Origin: Bacillus sp. FJAT-25509
GTDB taxonomy: Bacteria; Bacillota; Bacilli; Bacillales; Bacillaceae_G
Direction of reading: 5' to 3'
Assembly (NCBI RefSeq): GCF_001420605.1
Contig: NZ_LJIZ01000003.1
Coordinates: 310,001 to 374,000, forward strand
DNA: 64,000 nt
Shown here: piece by piece, positions 34,529-43,651 of the stretch
How the letters are laid out: every line of letters begins with the position of its first letter
Position numbering within the stretch: position 1 is the stretch's first letter
Position numbers and translations under genes: made by a program
Notes under the pieces: model-generated
Databases searched by the model: none
Told to the model about the DNA's origin: nothing
The model's input: only the letters and a program-made list of their open reading frames with translations

Positions 34529-34969
34529 ATGCACTTTATTTTTATTAAGAAAAAATGGTTATTAATTTGCTTTCTCCTTGTTGTTATTGGATTAAGTGGT
34601 TGGTATTACTTAACACCAAATTCAGTTCAAACTGCAGTAGAGCAGCAACACGTAAAAATAATAGACATCGATATGATTACAGCAGAATTTAGTACAAAGT
34701 TAGATGATGGAACGGAAATTGAAGCCTATAGATGGGATCCAGGTACGATCGTTATTGAAAAAAACCAAAAAGTAAATTTAAAAATTCATGGAATAAACGG
34801 GAAAGAACATAGTTTTCATATCGAAGGAACGAATATCTCGGGTGTAGTGACCAAAGGTAAAACTACTGAAGTACCTTTATTCTTTAAAAAAGAAGGTACA
34901 TACCGATTAATTTGTGATACTCATTCACATGATGGAGCACCAATGATTGGTTATATTGTTGTAGATTAA
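34529..34969 (+). CDS. Membrane-anchored cupredoxin-domain protein
   Basis: This 146-aa protein has an N-terminal membrane anchor (WLLICFLLVVIGLSGWYY), then a cupredoxin beta barrel with ligands His in KEHSFHIEG and the C-terminal loop CDTHSHDGAPM (Cys, His, Met). It is an extracytoplasmic copper protein for electron transfer or copper handling. TTGGAGGTG precedes the ATG. A YtkA/FixH-type lipoprotein gene lies just downstream, convergent. Confidence 0.85.
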   Translation: MHFIFIKKKWLLICFLLVVIGLSGWYYLTPNSVQTAVEQQHVKIIDIDMITAEFSTKLDDGTEIEAYRWDPGTIVIEKNQKVNLKIHGINGKEHSFHIEGTNISGVVTKGKTTEVPLFFKKEGTYRLICDTHSHDGAPMIGYIVVD

Positions 34970-35036
34970 TTATTTAATAACTGCAGTAGATAAACAAAAC
35001 TGACCTAGATGAAAAACCAATTAATTGTATGGCATG

Positions 35037-35085
35037 AAAAAGATAGTAAAAATAGTCTAGTTTACTAAATTTACTATCTTTTTTC
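35037..35085. terminator. Bidirectional terminator between cupredoxin and FixH-like genes
   Basis: AAAAAGATAGTAAA pairs with TTTACTATCTTTTT. Confidence 0.85.
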
Positions 35086-35095
35086 TTATTCATCT

Positions 35096-35485
35096 TTATC
35101 TAATTGATACTTTACGTTCATTTTTACCCTTTTTTAAAGTAATTTGTTTACTCCAAGTACCTTCCATTGGGAGTTCTAAGCTCACTTCATATATACCTGT
35201 ATTTATTTTCTTCATACTCGCTTCAACATGATGATTCATACTTTTCATTTCCATTTTAAAATTAACCGAATCCACATCGACTTCTTTTCCATCTGAATTT
35301 ACTAAATTAACTTGATACACATGAGTCTGGTCTTTATTTGTTAATTTTTTTTCGTTAATTGATAATTGAATTTGATCTAAAAAAGGGCTCGATTTAAATT
35401 CAGCCTTCTTTCCACAGCCAGAACAAACTAGTAAAATACATAACATGGTTATGAATATGTATCGTAATTTCTTCAATAACATCAC
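35096..35485 (-). CDS. YtkA/FixH-type lipoprotein
   Basis: This 129-aa protein has a lipoprotein signal peptide with lipobox LVCSGC, then an immunoglobulin-like YtkA/FixH domain (QVNLVNSDGKEVD, KMEMKSMNHH, GIYEVSLELPMEGTWSKQITL). The conserved Met/His cluster MEMKSMNHH is typical of copper-associated FixH/YtkA proteins. The start may be either of the first two Met. With the cupredoxin gene it suggests a small copper-handling locus outside the membrane. Confidence 0.8.
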   Translation of the reverse strand: MMLLKKLRYIFITMLCILLVCSGCGKKAEFKSSPFLDQIQLSINEKKLTNKDQTHVYQVNLVNSDGKEVDVDSVNFKMEMKSMNHHVEASMKKINTGIYEVSLELPMEGTWSKQITLKKGKNERKVSIR

Positions 35486-35673
35486 TCCTATTCAGATAAA
35501 TCCTCACCCTAACTTTACTAAAAAAGGTTACATTAAATTTGTGATATAAATGATAAAACATAAATAAAAATAAATTTATTCTTATCTCATTCATACATGC
35601 TAGCTTATTAAACATATAATTGAACGTTATAACTCAACATCAATGGTTCCAACATAGGGAGGAGTTTAACTTA

Positions 35674-36138
35674 ATGTTTTTAGAATGGGCTAGCATTGTA
35701 TTAACTGTTCTACTTTCATCATATGTCATCCTAATCGCAAATAGAAAAAAAGAAAAACTTTCTTGTACAGTCGGAAAAATGATCAGTATGACAAATTCAA
35801 TGATGACAAGTGTCACTGTGGGTACTATCTTTGGTATTTTATTTCGGAATACAGATTTAGCGATTCCTACAATTATTTCAATGACTGTAGGCATATTAAT
35901 AGGATATTTAACAGGTAAACCTTTATCATTAATGGCTATATTAGAAGGAATAACTGCGGGAATTATGGGTGGAATGATGGGAGCAATGCTTGGCATTATG
36001 CTACAGGAAACTTATTTAAACATATTAATCTATTATATTGACCTTGTTTTTGTATTAGTTACAATCCTATTAATTAAGGTGATTGATCAAGAAGTTAACA
36101 AATTCAATAAAAATGAAAAATCTTTACAATCAATTTGA
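35674..36138 (+). CDS. Polytopic membrane protein, unknown function
   Basis: The frame opens at 35620, but TAGGGAGGAG stands before the ATG at 35674 (MFLEWASIVLTVLLS), giving 154 aa. It has about five membrane helices with Met- and Gly-rich segments (MISMTNSMMTSVTVGTIFG and EGITAGIMGGMMGAMLGIML). The methionine-rich helices and the divergent FixH-like gene hint at copper, but this is inference. Confidence 0.65.
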   Translation: MFLEWASIVLTVLLSSYVILIANRKKEKLSCTVGKMISMTNSMMTSVTVGTIFGILFRNTDLAIPTIISMTVGILIGYLTGKPLSLMAILEGITAGIMGGMMGAMLGIMLQETYLNILIYYIDLVFVLVTILLIKVIDQEVNKFNKNEKSLQSI

Positions 36139-36149
36139 TCAGTAAAATG

Positions 36150-36175
36150 GCCTACCTATTTTAAATTAGGTAGGC
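36150..36175. terminator. Bidirectional terminator
   Basis: GCCTACCTA (36150-36158) pairs with TAGGTAGGC (36167-36175). Confidence 0.8.
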
Positions 36176-36196
36176 TATCATATTTTAGTAAAAACA

Positions 36197-36820
36197 TTAA
36201 ATACGATCTAAATGAGTTGTATCGCAAAGTACTTTGAATTCCAACTCTTTATCTTCTTCAAAATTAATAATTGTTAAACTTGTTCCATGGACATATGGTA
36301 AATCCCATAATTTTTCATTTGGAGATTGCTTTAAATGAGCTACAATTGTTGCCAATACAACTGCATGTGTAACAATTAATATATTTCCTTCTTCATTTGA
36401 ATTTAAAATATTTTGGATTACATTACCTACTCTTTCTCTTAAGTCTAGTAAACTCTCACCTTGATGTGGACTATGATCGTATAAATGTGGTGTTTTCCAA
36501 AGCGATTCGAATTCATTTTCAAAGCCCTCATCAATTTCTTGTTTCGTTTTCCCTTCCCAATCACCAAAATTAATCTCTTTTAAATCATCTTCTTCAATAA
36601 TTGGAATGGCGGGATTGTTTTTTAAAATATTTGCAGTTGTTACTGCACGTTTACTCGAACTAGTATATATTTTACTAAAACTCACTTTTGCTAATTTTTC
36701 ACTTAATAATTTAGCATCGCTAATCCCACTAGCAGTAAGTTCGGAATCTTTTGAGCCTTGTAATCGATTTTCGATATTCCACACCGTTTCACCATGTCTT
36801 GTTAAATAAATTGTTAACAA
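36197..36820 (-). CDS. Histidine phosphatase family protein
   Basis: This 207-aa protein starts at a TTG (MLTIYLTRHGETVWNIENR) with GGAGGAC ahead. The phosphatase signature TRHGET holds the catalytic His. A second His is in ILIVTHAVVLATI, and the Glu-containing segment is KEINFGDWEGK. It is of the phosphoglycerate-mutase-like branch, close to PhoE/CobC-type phosphatases. Substrate unknown. It begins 24 bp after the 50-aa membrane protein gene, in one operon. Confidence 0.88.
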   Translation of the reverse strand: MLTIYLTRHGETVWNIENRLQGSKDSELTASGISDAKLLSEKLAKVSFSKIYTSSSKRAVTTANILKNNPAIPIIEEDDLKEINFGDWEGKTKQEIDEGFENEFESLWKTPHLYDHSPHQGESLLDLRERVGNVIQNILNSNEEGNILIVTHAVVLATIVAHLKQSPNEKLWDLPYVHGTSLTIINFEEDKELEFKVLCDTTHLDRI

Positions 36821-36844
36821 CTTTAGTCCTCCAGCTTTTGTAAA

Positions 36845-36997
36845 TTATTCATTAACTTGTTTTTCTTCTCTTCGTTCATATAATATACCTGCGATTAAGG
36901 CTAATAAAACATTTGTTATTAACAATGGGCTAAACCCAGCACCACAGACAAATGATAGAAATAACGCAATAATAGCGAAAAGGATTGGTAAATTCAT
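36845..36997 (-). CDS. 50-aa membrane protein
   Basis: This short gene has AAGGAG seven bases before the ATG. The product MNLPILFAIIALFLSFVCGA, then GFSPLLITNVLLALIAGILY and a charged ERREEKQVNE tail, has two membrane helices. The stop lies 24 bp before the phosphatase start, so the two are co-transcribed. Function unknown. Confidence 0.65.
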   Translation of the reverse strand: MNLPILFAIIALFLSFVCGAGFSPLLITNVLLALIAGILYERREEKQVNE

Positions 36998-37067
36998 TTT
37001 GTATTCTCCTTAAATATGAAGTTAATGATTTTTAAATACAAATATTAATAATTTATATTAAAAATCA

Positions 37068-37919
37068 TTAAACAAGGGTTTTATTAGTAAATTGTTTTAC
37101 TTCCTTATAAAACAATTCCTTCTCTTCTAAAAATGGATAATGGTTACTTTCATTTAAAATGACTAATTTTGAATTTTCAATTCCTTCAGCCATTTCTTCT
37201 GAATATTCGATTGGGCATTGTACATCATGTTTGCCACAAATGATTAAAGTTGGACAGCTTATTAATGCTAACTTTTTTGTTACATCGTAAATTTGATATT
37301 CCCTATTAAAATAATTTAGTCGAATTGCTGACATTTTTTTAGAGATAGGTAAATTAAAATATTCATGATAACGTTCAGGCTTATGTAAAGATAACTTTGT
37401 CCGCTCAATTGATAGAGCTTCTCTTTCTTCATTAGACAATGCAGTACCTTTTAGTTTTTCAATTAATTCTTGCATGTTATTAAATTGTGGATGAGCTCTG
37501 TTATAAATACAGTCTTTTGAAAATGTTGAATAGTCTCTCGCTGCAGCCCCAACAATAATATTATGATTTAAAGAATTTGAAAAATAGATCCCATAAATAA
37601 TTCCAAGCATTCCACCGGTAGAATGACCAGCAAAATTCCAGGATGAATAACCAAATGTTTTCCTAATTTCTTCTAAATCAAAAATTGTTTCTAACATACT
37701 CAATTCATATGGAAAATGTGCTTTTTCAGAATTACCCGTTTCTCTTAAGTTTATTAAATATACTTTAAATAATTTAGTAAATGAATTTGCAAAATAATCT
37801 CCATTATCATTAAACTCAGAGTAATTATGTGTGACACATAAAGGATCTCCTTCACCTTTACAAAATACTTCAAACGTACCTCGTTTTGTATTAATTAGTT
37901 TTCGTTCCCATTTCTCCAT
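37068..37919 (-). CDS. Alpha/beta hydrolase
   Basis: The nucleophile elbow is GHSTGGM, the acid is near CGKHDVQCP, and the catalytic His is in LNESNHYPFLEE. The family oxyanion region is CVTHNYSEFN. It is about 283 aa from the ATG at 37919 (MEKWERKLINTKRG); an upstream ATG at 37946 is possible and neither has an ideal ribosome site. It resembles proline iminopeptidase/haloalkane-like hydrolases; substrate unknown. Confidence 0.8.
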   Translation of the reverse strand: MEKWERKLINTKRGTFEVFCKGEGDPLCVTHNYSEFNDNGDYFANSFTKLFKVYLINLRETGNSEKAHFPYELSMLETIFDLEEIRKTFGYSSWNFAGHSTGGMLGIIYGIYFSNSLNHNIIVGAAARDYSTFSKDCIYNRAHPQFNNMQELIEKLKGTALSNEEREALSIERTKLSLHKPERYHEYFNLPISKKMSAIRLNYFNREYQIYDVTKKLALISCPTLIICGKHDVQCPIEYSEEMAEGIENSKLVILNESNHYPFLEEKELFYKEVKQFTNKTLV

Positions 37920-38037
37920 AGCGTTTAAACCCCTACTTTTTGACATACCCTACTATTTCTTGAATATAGGTACTAATTCCTACCATCTTAAAAATTGTTC
38001 ACATATTATTCATACTTTAATAATACATAAAATTCAG

Positions 38038-38502
38038 TTATCTCTTAACGATATAATACCAAACTTCTTCTTCTCCAAAGTAGTTACCAGTCGGATTAAA
38101 TTCGGATTGCTTGTATAAATTCATAGCTAATTTATTATCTTTATGAACTGTTAATCGAATCTTATTGCATTGCTGAAATTTATTTGTAATCCATTTTATC
38201 ATTTCAGCAAATGCTAATTTACCATAACCTTGACCTTGAAACCGTTTATCAATTAAAAACCCATTGATCCAATAACTATTTGTCGTATGTTCTTCAAAAG
38301 CATGCATTATAAATCCGACCATTGTCTGATCATCATAAATTGCAAATGGGATATATTCCACATTTTCGCCATCTGGTTTTATATATACTTTTGCAATGGA
38401 TACTGCAACAGAAGGAACAAAATGCAATTGTTCTTTATCTACTTCAAGTTTAATAGCTTCTTCCCAATTTTCTCTCGTAACGATTTTTAAATGAATAGTC
38501 AT
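38038..38502 (-). CDS. GNAT N-acetyltransferase (BltD/PaiA-like)
   Basis: This 154-aa protein starts MTIHLKIVTRENWEEAIKLE and has the acetyl-CoA loop FQGQGYGKLAFAEMI. The C-terminal IRLTVHKDNKLAMNLYKQSEF is typical of GNAT motif B. The N terminus resembles BltD/spermidine acetyltransferases (VPSVAVSIAKVY). Polyamine or aminoglycoside-like amines are possible substrates. Confidence 0.85.
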   Translation of the reverse strand: MTIHLKIVTRENWEEAIKLEVDKEQLHFVPSVAVSIAKVYIKPDGENVEYIPFAIYDDQTMVGFIMHAFEEHTTNSYWINGFLIDKRFQGQGYGKLAFAEMIKWITNKFQQCNKIRLTVHKDNKLAMNLYKQSEFNPTGNYFGEEEVWYYIVKR

Positions 38503-38719
38503 CGATAGCCTCCCTTTGCCCCTAAATTTTAATCTCTTATATCATATCACTTTCTTTACTAATTTCAGAAATTTCCGATATTTCGGTAAATGAAATTTTT
38601 AATCGAATGCGAATATTTTTTAGTCTTTAGGTAATAACAACCTTGAAAAGCAATTTTTCATATTTACTAACTAATTTTTATTTAGCTAGTACATTTAATA
38701 AATATGAAAGGAAAATATT

Positions 38720-39547
38720 ATGAAAAAAATTGTTATTTTTCTCTCTATCTTATTTGCATTTGCTTTTGGTTCCTTAGCTGGCATTGGTTTTAGTAAAGCT
38801 GAATTTGCAAGAAGCACACAAGAACATAATGTTATGTCTACTAATTGGTTTCAATCCTCTGCGGAAAACAAGGCTTTGCAAATTCAAATTTATAATCAGG
38901 CAAAAGAAGAACTTGCCGAAACAATGGTAAAAAAGAAAGCAAGTGATAAATTAAATAATAAAGCAAAACCAGCCGCAGTTGTTTTAGACATTGATGAAAC
39001 TATTCTAGATAATTCCCCAGATACAGCTTGGTCAATTAAAAATAATACTTCCTACCCACAAGGCTGGGATGAATGGATCCATATGGCAAAAGCTGATTTA
39101 ATCCCTGGTGCAAAAGATTTCTTGTTAGCAGCGAAAAAAATGAATGTTGATGTTTTTTATCTTACAAATCGTCCCGAAAAAACACGAGATGATACAATTA
39201 AAAATTTGAATTTACATGGATTACCGAATGTTGACTCAAAACATTTATATTTAAAAACAGATACATCTCAAAAAGGACAAAGACAAGCAGAGATCGCAAA
39301 AACTCATGAAATTGTTATGTTAATAGGTGATAATTCAAACGATTTATCAGATATTTTTTATAAAGCTGATCTGAAAACTCGAAAAGATAATGTCGATAAA
39401 ATTGCAAAAGATCTAGGTATAAAGTATATCCAATTACCTAATCCAATGTATGGAGATTGGGAAGATGCAATCTATCATTACAAAATGTCAAAAACTGCTG
39501 ATGAAAAAGCAGTCGATCGATATAAGGCTTTACATCCAATGAAATAG
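38720..39547 (+). CDS. HAD-family acid phosphatase, 5'-nucleotidase lipoprotein e(P4) type
   Basis: This 275-aa protein has a signal peptide (KKIVIFLSILFAFAFGSLAG). It has no lipobox Cys, so unlike P4 it is secreted or anchored by its uncleaved helix. HAD motif I is VVLDIDETILDNSP, motif II is FYLTNRPE, and motif IV is LIGDNSNDLSD. It would dephosphorylate nucleotides or other phosphomonoesters outside the cell, giving phosphate and nucleosides. Monocistronic with a terminator. Confidence 0.9.
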   Translation: MKKIVIFLSILFAFAFGSLAGIGFSKAEFARSTQEHNVMSTNWFQSSAENKALQIQIYNQAKEELAETMVKKKASDKLNNKAKPAAVVLDIDETILDNSPDTAWSIKNNTSYPQGWDEWIHMAKADLIPGAKDFLLAAKKMNVDVFYLTNRPEKTRDDTIKNLNLHGLPNVDSKHLYLKTDTSQKGQRQAEIAKTHEIVMLIGDNSNDLSDIFYKADLKTRKDNVDKIAKDLGIKYIQLPNPMYGDWEDAIYHYKMSKTADEKAVDRYKALHPMK

Positions 39548-39552
39548 ATACT

Positions 39553-39590
39553 AAGGTTAGATGAGTTAATTTTGACTTATCTGACCTTTT
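39553..39590 (+). terminator. Terminator of the acid phosphatase gene
   Basis: AAGGTTAGAT pairs with ATCTGACCTT (one G-U), followed by TTTATTTT. Confidence 0.75.
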
Positions 39591-39673
39591 TATTTTATAA
39601 GTTGATTTGAAAAAATTGGCCATCTAATTAGCATCCCTTGAACATATTCTATAAATTATTAGTAATATTTAAG

Positions 39674-40162
39674 TTAAATTTCTTCATTATAAAGGTTTAA
39701 ATCCTTCCACCCTTCAAATGCATTTCTAAATATTCTCGAAATATTTTCATCTTTACTAATTAATAAATTATAGGATGAGTCCCAAAATACTATTTCAAAT
39801 AAAGCCTTTGGATGTTGCGTTTTCGGATTTGGTACCCAAAAACTTGGGTTACCATCTGCAAATGGAATGATTTCTAAATTACTTAGTTCAATCTTTTCAT
39901 TTTTAGGGAAAGCTGAAAATACACCCCAAGATAAACTAAAATATTTATGTTCAGTAATCTTTGAAATGTTTTTATGTGGTATCCAATATATTTCTAAAAT
40001 GTCATTGTCACTATTTTTTATTCGATAGTTCTCAATAGTTTCACTAAATTCTTCAAAATAAAAATCTGTATCAGATATTAGCCAGTTATATTCATTGTGA
40101 AGTCCACTGAGTGCTTGAAAAACTTCGAATGGAGAATAAAACACTTCTGTTATTGTATTCAT
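39674..40162 (-). CDS. Hypothetical protein
   Basis: This 162-aa acidic soluble protein is rich in aromatic residues (SGLHNEYNWLISDTDFYFEE, LEIYWIPHKNISKITEHKYF, FWVPNPKTQHPKALFEIVFW). No signal peptide. The profile recalls small SUKH-like or immunity-type proteins, but no motif is decisive and no toxin gene is adjacent. I do not recognise the family. Confidence 0.5.
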   Translation of the reverse strand: MNTITEVFYSPFEVFQALSGLHNEYNWLISDTDFYFEEFSETIENYRIKNSDNDILEIYWIPHKNISKITEHKYFSLSWGVFSAFPKNEKIELSNLEIIPFADGNPSFWVPNPKTQHPKALFEIVFWDSSYNLLISKDENISRIFRNAFEGWKDLNLYNEEI

Positions 40163-40266
40163 TTATTTCCCCCGTATAGTATGTTTAATTAGCTTTATCC
40201 TGTTAGTATTTATGCAAGTTTAAGTCATTAAAACTGAATATCCGATTTTAGTTAACTTTACTAAAT

Positions 40267-40890
40267 CTACAACATTTGATTTGCGATATTAATGATATAT
40301 TGTTTATTCTTTTCAGTGTTTTCAATAGTTGAAACATAATTAAGTTCATAATAAATACCTTTTTTATTGAAAACAAGCGTATTTTCTTCTGTATTAAAAT
40401 CTTCTTTATTGTTATCAAGTTTATATGATACACCTACAGTAGAATTTCCTGTATAAGTTCCACGTACCCCACCCTTCAATTCAACTATTTCATTCGATTC
40501 ATTTTCTTCTATTTCAAGTTCAGGTTTATAATTATGAACTGTAACAAGTACTATAAATAGGGTCGACTTATCAATATGAGAAAGACTATATTGTACATCT
40601 AATTTCTTTCCTTTATGATCGATATCATTTATAGATAATGTTTTAATAGGATCGACTTCAAATGGTAAATTATTAGGAATCTTCAATTTAAAAGGAAGTG
40701 CATCTAAACCTTCTTCGATCGAAGAGGATTCATAAGTAATTGGTAATATTTTTCTTTGTTCTTTTGTAAGTTCTGGTTGTTCAAACTTTTTTAATTTTGA
40801 AGTATCTAGCGATGGATTTTTTTCATTTTCACAACCAAATGGTATTAATAATGACGTTAGACCAATTAATAATATTTTTTTCATTTTCAT
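40267..40890 (-). CDS. Putative lipoprotein
   Basis: This 207-aa protein has a signal peptide with lipobox LIPFGC (Cys about 20), then a soluble domain with a LPFKLKIPNNLPFEVDPIK motif as in DUF4367/MucB-like proteins. FIVLVTVHNYKPELEIEEN and KGIYYELNYVSTI follow. It is expected on the outer face of the membrane. Function unknown. Confidence 0.65.
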   Translation of the reverse strand: MKMKKILLIGLTSLLIPFGCENEKNPSLDTSKLKKFEQPELTKEQRKILPITYESSSIEEGLDALPFKLKIPNNLPFEVDPIKTLSINDIDHKGKKLDVQYSLSHIDKSTLFIVLVTVHNYKPELEIEENESNEIVELKGGVRGTYTGNSTVGVSYKLDNNKEDFNTEENTLVFNKKGIYYELNYVSTIENTEKNKQYIINIANQML

Positions 40891-41305
40891 GCTCCATTAG
40901 ATAAGTTTAATAGGATAATATTTTCATATTATTAAATTATATCATTTCTAGTTTTATTTAACTTAAACATCTCCTCCTTATTATCCATCCGATGGGTTTT
41001 CAACACATGAAAATCGTCAAAACTCCCGAATTACCACTATTTAAATGCTCTAAAATTTATTTTCGAAATTTTCTTTAAACATTGGTCTGATAGGCATTGA
41101 TTTATGCAGGAAAATGACTTCACAATGAGGAATTTATTCTAAAAACAAATTTTTTGTCTTCGGGTATTGTAGCCTTGACTTAAAAAATATAATTTTCAGG
41201 TGTTTCTTTTCTACAAAAATGATTTTACGAAATTTATTCAAATCAATGATCTCACCAATTTTTCCTAGGGTTTGTATTAATGAATATACAAGGAGATGTG
41301 ACAAA

Positions 41306-41953
41306 ATGTTAGAAGTAGGAAATTTAAAGGAAACTGAACAAACCATTTTTAATCACACTGGTCCGTTTATCCAAACTATTGATCGCGATATTGAGATTCT
41401 AACTCGACAAGAGGAACCATTAGTTGTCTTACTGGATAATGTTTTAAGTGATGATGAATGTGACGAGCTAATAACCCATGCGAAATTGCGCATGAAACGA
41501 TCAAAAATTGGGTTATCTCGTGAAGAAAATGAGATGCGAACAAGTAGTGGTATGTTTTTTGAGGAAAGTGAAACGGAGCTTATCAAACGTATTGAAAAAC
41601 GAATCGAAACGATCATGAATATTCCAATCGAACATGCAGAACCATTACAAGTTCTTCATTACGAGCCAGGACAGCAGTATAAACCGCATTTTGATTACTT
41701 TTCCAATCACCGGACAAATAATAATAGGATTAGTACACTCATTCTCTATTTAAATGATGTAGAAGAAGGCGGCGAAACGATTTTCCCTACACTTAATTAC
41801 TCTTTTGCCGCCAAAAAAGGTACTGGTTTATACTTTGAATATTTTTATCAGGATGAAGCAATCAATGAATTAACGATTCATGCAGGTAGCCCTGTAATTA
41901 GCGGAGAAAAATGGGTTGCGACGCAGTGGATGAGACGACAACGTATTCGGTAG
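41306..41953 (+). CDS. Prolyl 4-hydroxylase-like 2-oxoglutarate/Fe(II) oxygenase
   Basis: AAGGAG precedes the ATG at 41306 (MLEVGNLKETEQ), so the longer frame from 41219 is not used; 215 aa. The iron ligands are H-x-D in KPHFDYFS and the distal His in IHAGSPVISGEKWVATQW, where the Lys binds 2-oxoglutarate. The family blocks VLHYEPGQQY and EEGGETIFPTL are present. It matches the Bacillus P4H group, which hydroxylates proline in collagen-like or translation-related proteins. A Gly-Pro-rich collagen-like protein is encoded at 53165. Confidence 0.92.
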   Translation: MLEVGNLKETEQTIFNHTGPFIQTIDRDIEILTRQEEPLVVLLDNVLSDDECDELITHAKLRMKRSKIGLSREENEMRTSSGMFFEESETELIKRIEKRIETIMNIPIEHAEPLQVLHYEPGQQYKPHFDYFSNHRTNNNRISTLILYLNDVEEGGETIFPTLNYSFAAKKGTGLYFEYFYQDEAINELTIHAGSPVISGEKWVATQWMRRQRIR

Positions 41954-41999
41954 TATTCAACGAAATAAAAATATATTTAATATAATATTTTGCATAATT

Positions 42000-42048
42000 A
42001 GGACTAAATATTTCAGATAATTCCAATAATATTTGGTCCTTTTTTATT
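42000..42048 (+). terminator. Terminator of the prolyl hydroxylase gene
   Basis: AGGACTAAATATT (42000-42012) pairs with AATATTTGGTCCT (42028-42040), followed by TTTTTTATTT. Confidence 0.8.
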
Positions 42049-42078
42049 TAAGATGGTTTCATTATTGCTTTTTAAGTT

Positions 42079-42675
42079 ACTCATGAACCCTTTATGTATG
42101 TCTAAATCTCTCTTTTTTCCTTTATTTCTTACTCATGAACCCTCTATGAGTTACCAAATCTCTATTTTTTCCTTTTTAACTTACTCATGAACACCATATG
42201 AGTTACTACAATTCTATTTTTTCCTTTTTAACTTACTCATGAACCCTCTATGAGTTACCAAATCTCTATTTTTTCCTTTTTAACTTACTCATGAACCCTC
42301 TATGAGTTACTACAAATCTATTTTTTCCTTTTTAACTTACTCATGAACCCTCTATGAGTTACCAAATCTCTCTTTTTTCTTTTTACCTTACTTATGAATC
42401 CTCTATGAGTTACTATAATCAATTTTTTTCCTTTATTACATACTCATGAACTCTCTATAAGTTACTAAATCTCTATTTTTCCCTTTATTCCTTACTCATG
42501 AACCCTCTATGAGTTACTACAATTCTATTTTTTTTCTTTATTCCTTACTAATGAACACCCCATGAGTTACTAAATCTCTATTTTTTTCTTTATTCCTTAC
42601 TCATGAACACCCTATAAGTTACTAAAACTCATTCCCCCCCTAATTCCCTTCCTCATAAACCCTCAACGAAATCCA
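42079..42675. repeat. Tandem array of about twelve 52-bp units
   Basis: Units begin ACTCATGAAC at 42079, 42131, 42183, 42235, 42287, 42339, 42390, 42442, 42494, 42547 and 42599, with a decayed twelfth near 42651. Spacing is 51-53 bp, nearly always 52. Each unit holds the short inverted repeat ACTCAT-9 nt-ATGAGT and then a pyrimidine-rich half with TCTATTTTTTCC. The middle units are almost identical and the edges diverge. Both flanking genes end in terminators outside the array, so it is not coding. Confidence 0.9.
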
Positions 42676-42688
42676 TCATCAAAAAAAG

Positions 42689-42711
42689 ACGCAAGGTAAC
42701 AACCTTGCGCT
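42689..42711 (-). terminator. Terminator of the S33 peptidase-like gene
   Basis: GCGCAAGGT pairs with ACCTTGCG on the minus strand, followed by TCTTTTTTTG. Confidence 0.85.
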
Positions 42712-42726
42712 TCACAATTTAATAGT

Positions 42727-43596
42727 TTATTCAACTTCCTTCAAAAAGCTTTCCACCACTCGTATATACTCTTCTGGCTCTTCTATGTACGGCATATGTG
42801 CGCTTTGCTCAAATACGTGGAATTTTCCATTAGGTGTTAGCTCGCTGAAATATTCTGTTGATTTAGGTGTTGCTTCATCATATCGACCGCAAGTATACAT
42901 TGTAGGGACTTGGATGTCTTTTAATTTTGAAGTGCAGTCAAAATCCTTTAAGTTTCCTGTTACATGAAACTCGGAAGGTCCCCACATAATATTGTAAACT
43001 TCTGGATTTCTATAATGTTTTCCTTTTTTTAGGAATTCTGGATATGGGTCTAATCTGCAAACAAAATGGTTGTTAAATACAGCGTTTGCATTTTTGTATT
43101 CCTCTGAATCTGTTGTTCCATTTTCCTCGCATTTTATTAATGTTTCTTGGACATCAAGCGGGAGTAGTTTTCGATTTCGATCTTGATCCTCAGCCCATAA
43201 TGGAGCGCTTAAACAAGGACTTGAAAAGATTATACTCTTCACTCCAACTGGTCTCGATAAATAATAAGCTGCAGCAAGTGTTGTTCCCCATGAGTGACCT
43301 AGTATGTGAAACTTATCAAGCGAAAGCGCCTCTCGGATTTGTGCTAATTCTTCAACAAATCGATCAATATTCCATAAAGTGGTATCTGTTGGACGGTCTG
43401 ATTTTCCACAGCCTAACTGATCATAAAAAATAACTGGACGATCTTCTGCTAATACGCGAAGACCTTGCATGGAATAATGCGATGATCCAGGTCCTCCATG
43501 TAAAACAACAACAGGGATTTTAGATGAATTCTTATTATGAACTTGATACCACACCTTACCGCCTGTTACTTCAATAAATCCCTCAATCACATTCAT
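42727..43596 (-). CDS. Proline iminopeptidase family alpha/beta hydrolase
   Basis: This 289-aa S33-family protein has the oxyanion motif LHGGPGSSHY, FYDQLGCGKSD and the nucleophile elbow GHSWGTTLA. The acid is in CGRYDEATP and the His in EQSAHMPYIEE. It releases N-terminal proline or acts on small peptides/amides in the cytosol. The length and all blocks are typical of Bacillus proline iminopeptidases. Confidence 0.88.
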   Translation of the reverse strand: MNVIEGFIEVTGGKVWYQVHNKNSSKIPVVVLHGGPGSSHYSMQGLRVLAEDRPVIFYDQLGCGKSDRPTDTTLWNIDRFVEELAQIREALSLDKFHILGHSWGTTLAAAYYLSRPVGVKSIIFSSPCLSAPLWAEDQDRNRKLLPLDVQETLIKCEENGTTDSEEYKNANAVFNNHFVCRLDPYPEFLKKGKHYRNPEVYNIMWGPSEFHVTGNLKDFDCTSKLKDIQVPTMYTCGRYDEATPKSTEYFSELTPNGKFHVFEQSAHMPYIEEPEEYIRVVESFLKEVE

Positions 43597-43651
43597 TTAT
43601 TTCTCTCCTTTTCATTCAAAAACACTATATTTTCAAGAAAATTACCAACAA

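Noticed and set aside
39674-40162. Immunity protein of a contact-dependent toxin system
   Set aside because: The composition is suggestive, but there is no toxin gene next to it and no family motif.
42079-42675. CRISPR-like array (regular palindromic repeats with spacing)
   Set aside because: The 'spacers' are nearly identical between units and no cas genes are present, so it is a 52-bp tandem repeat.
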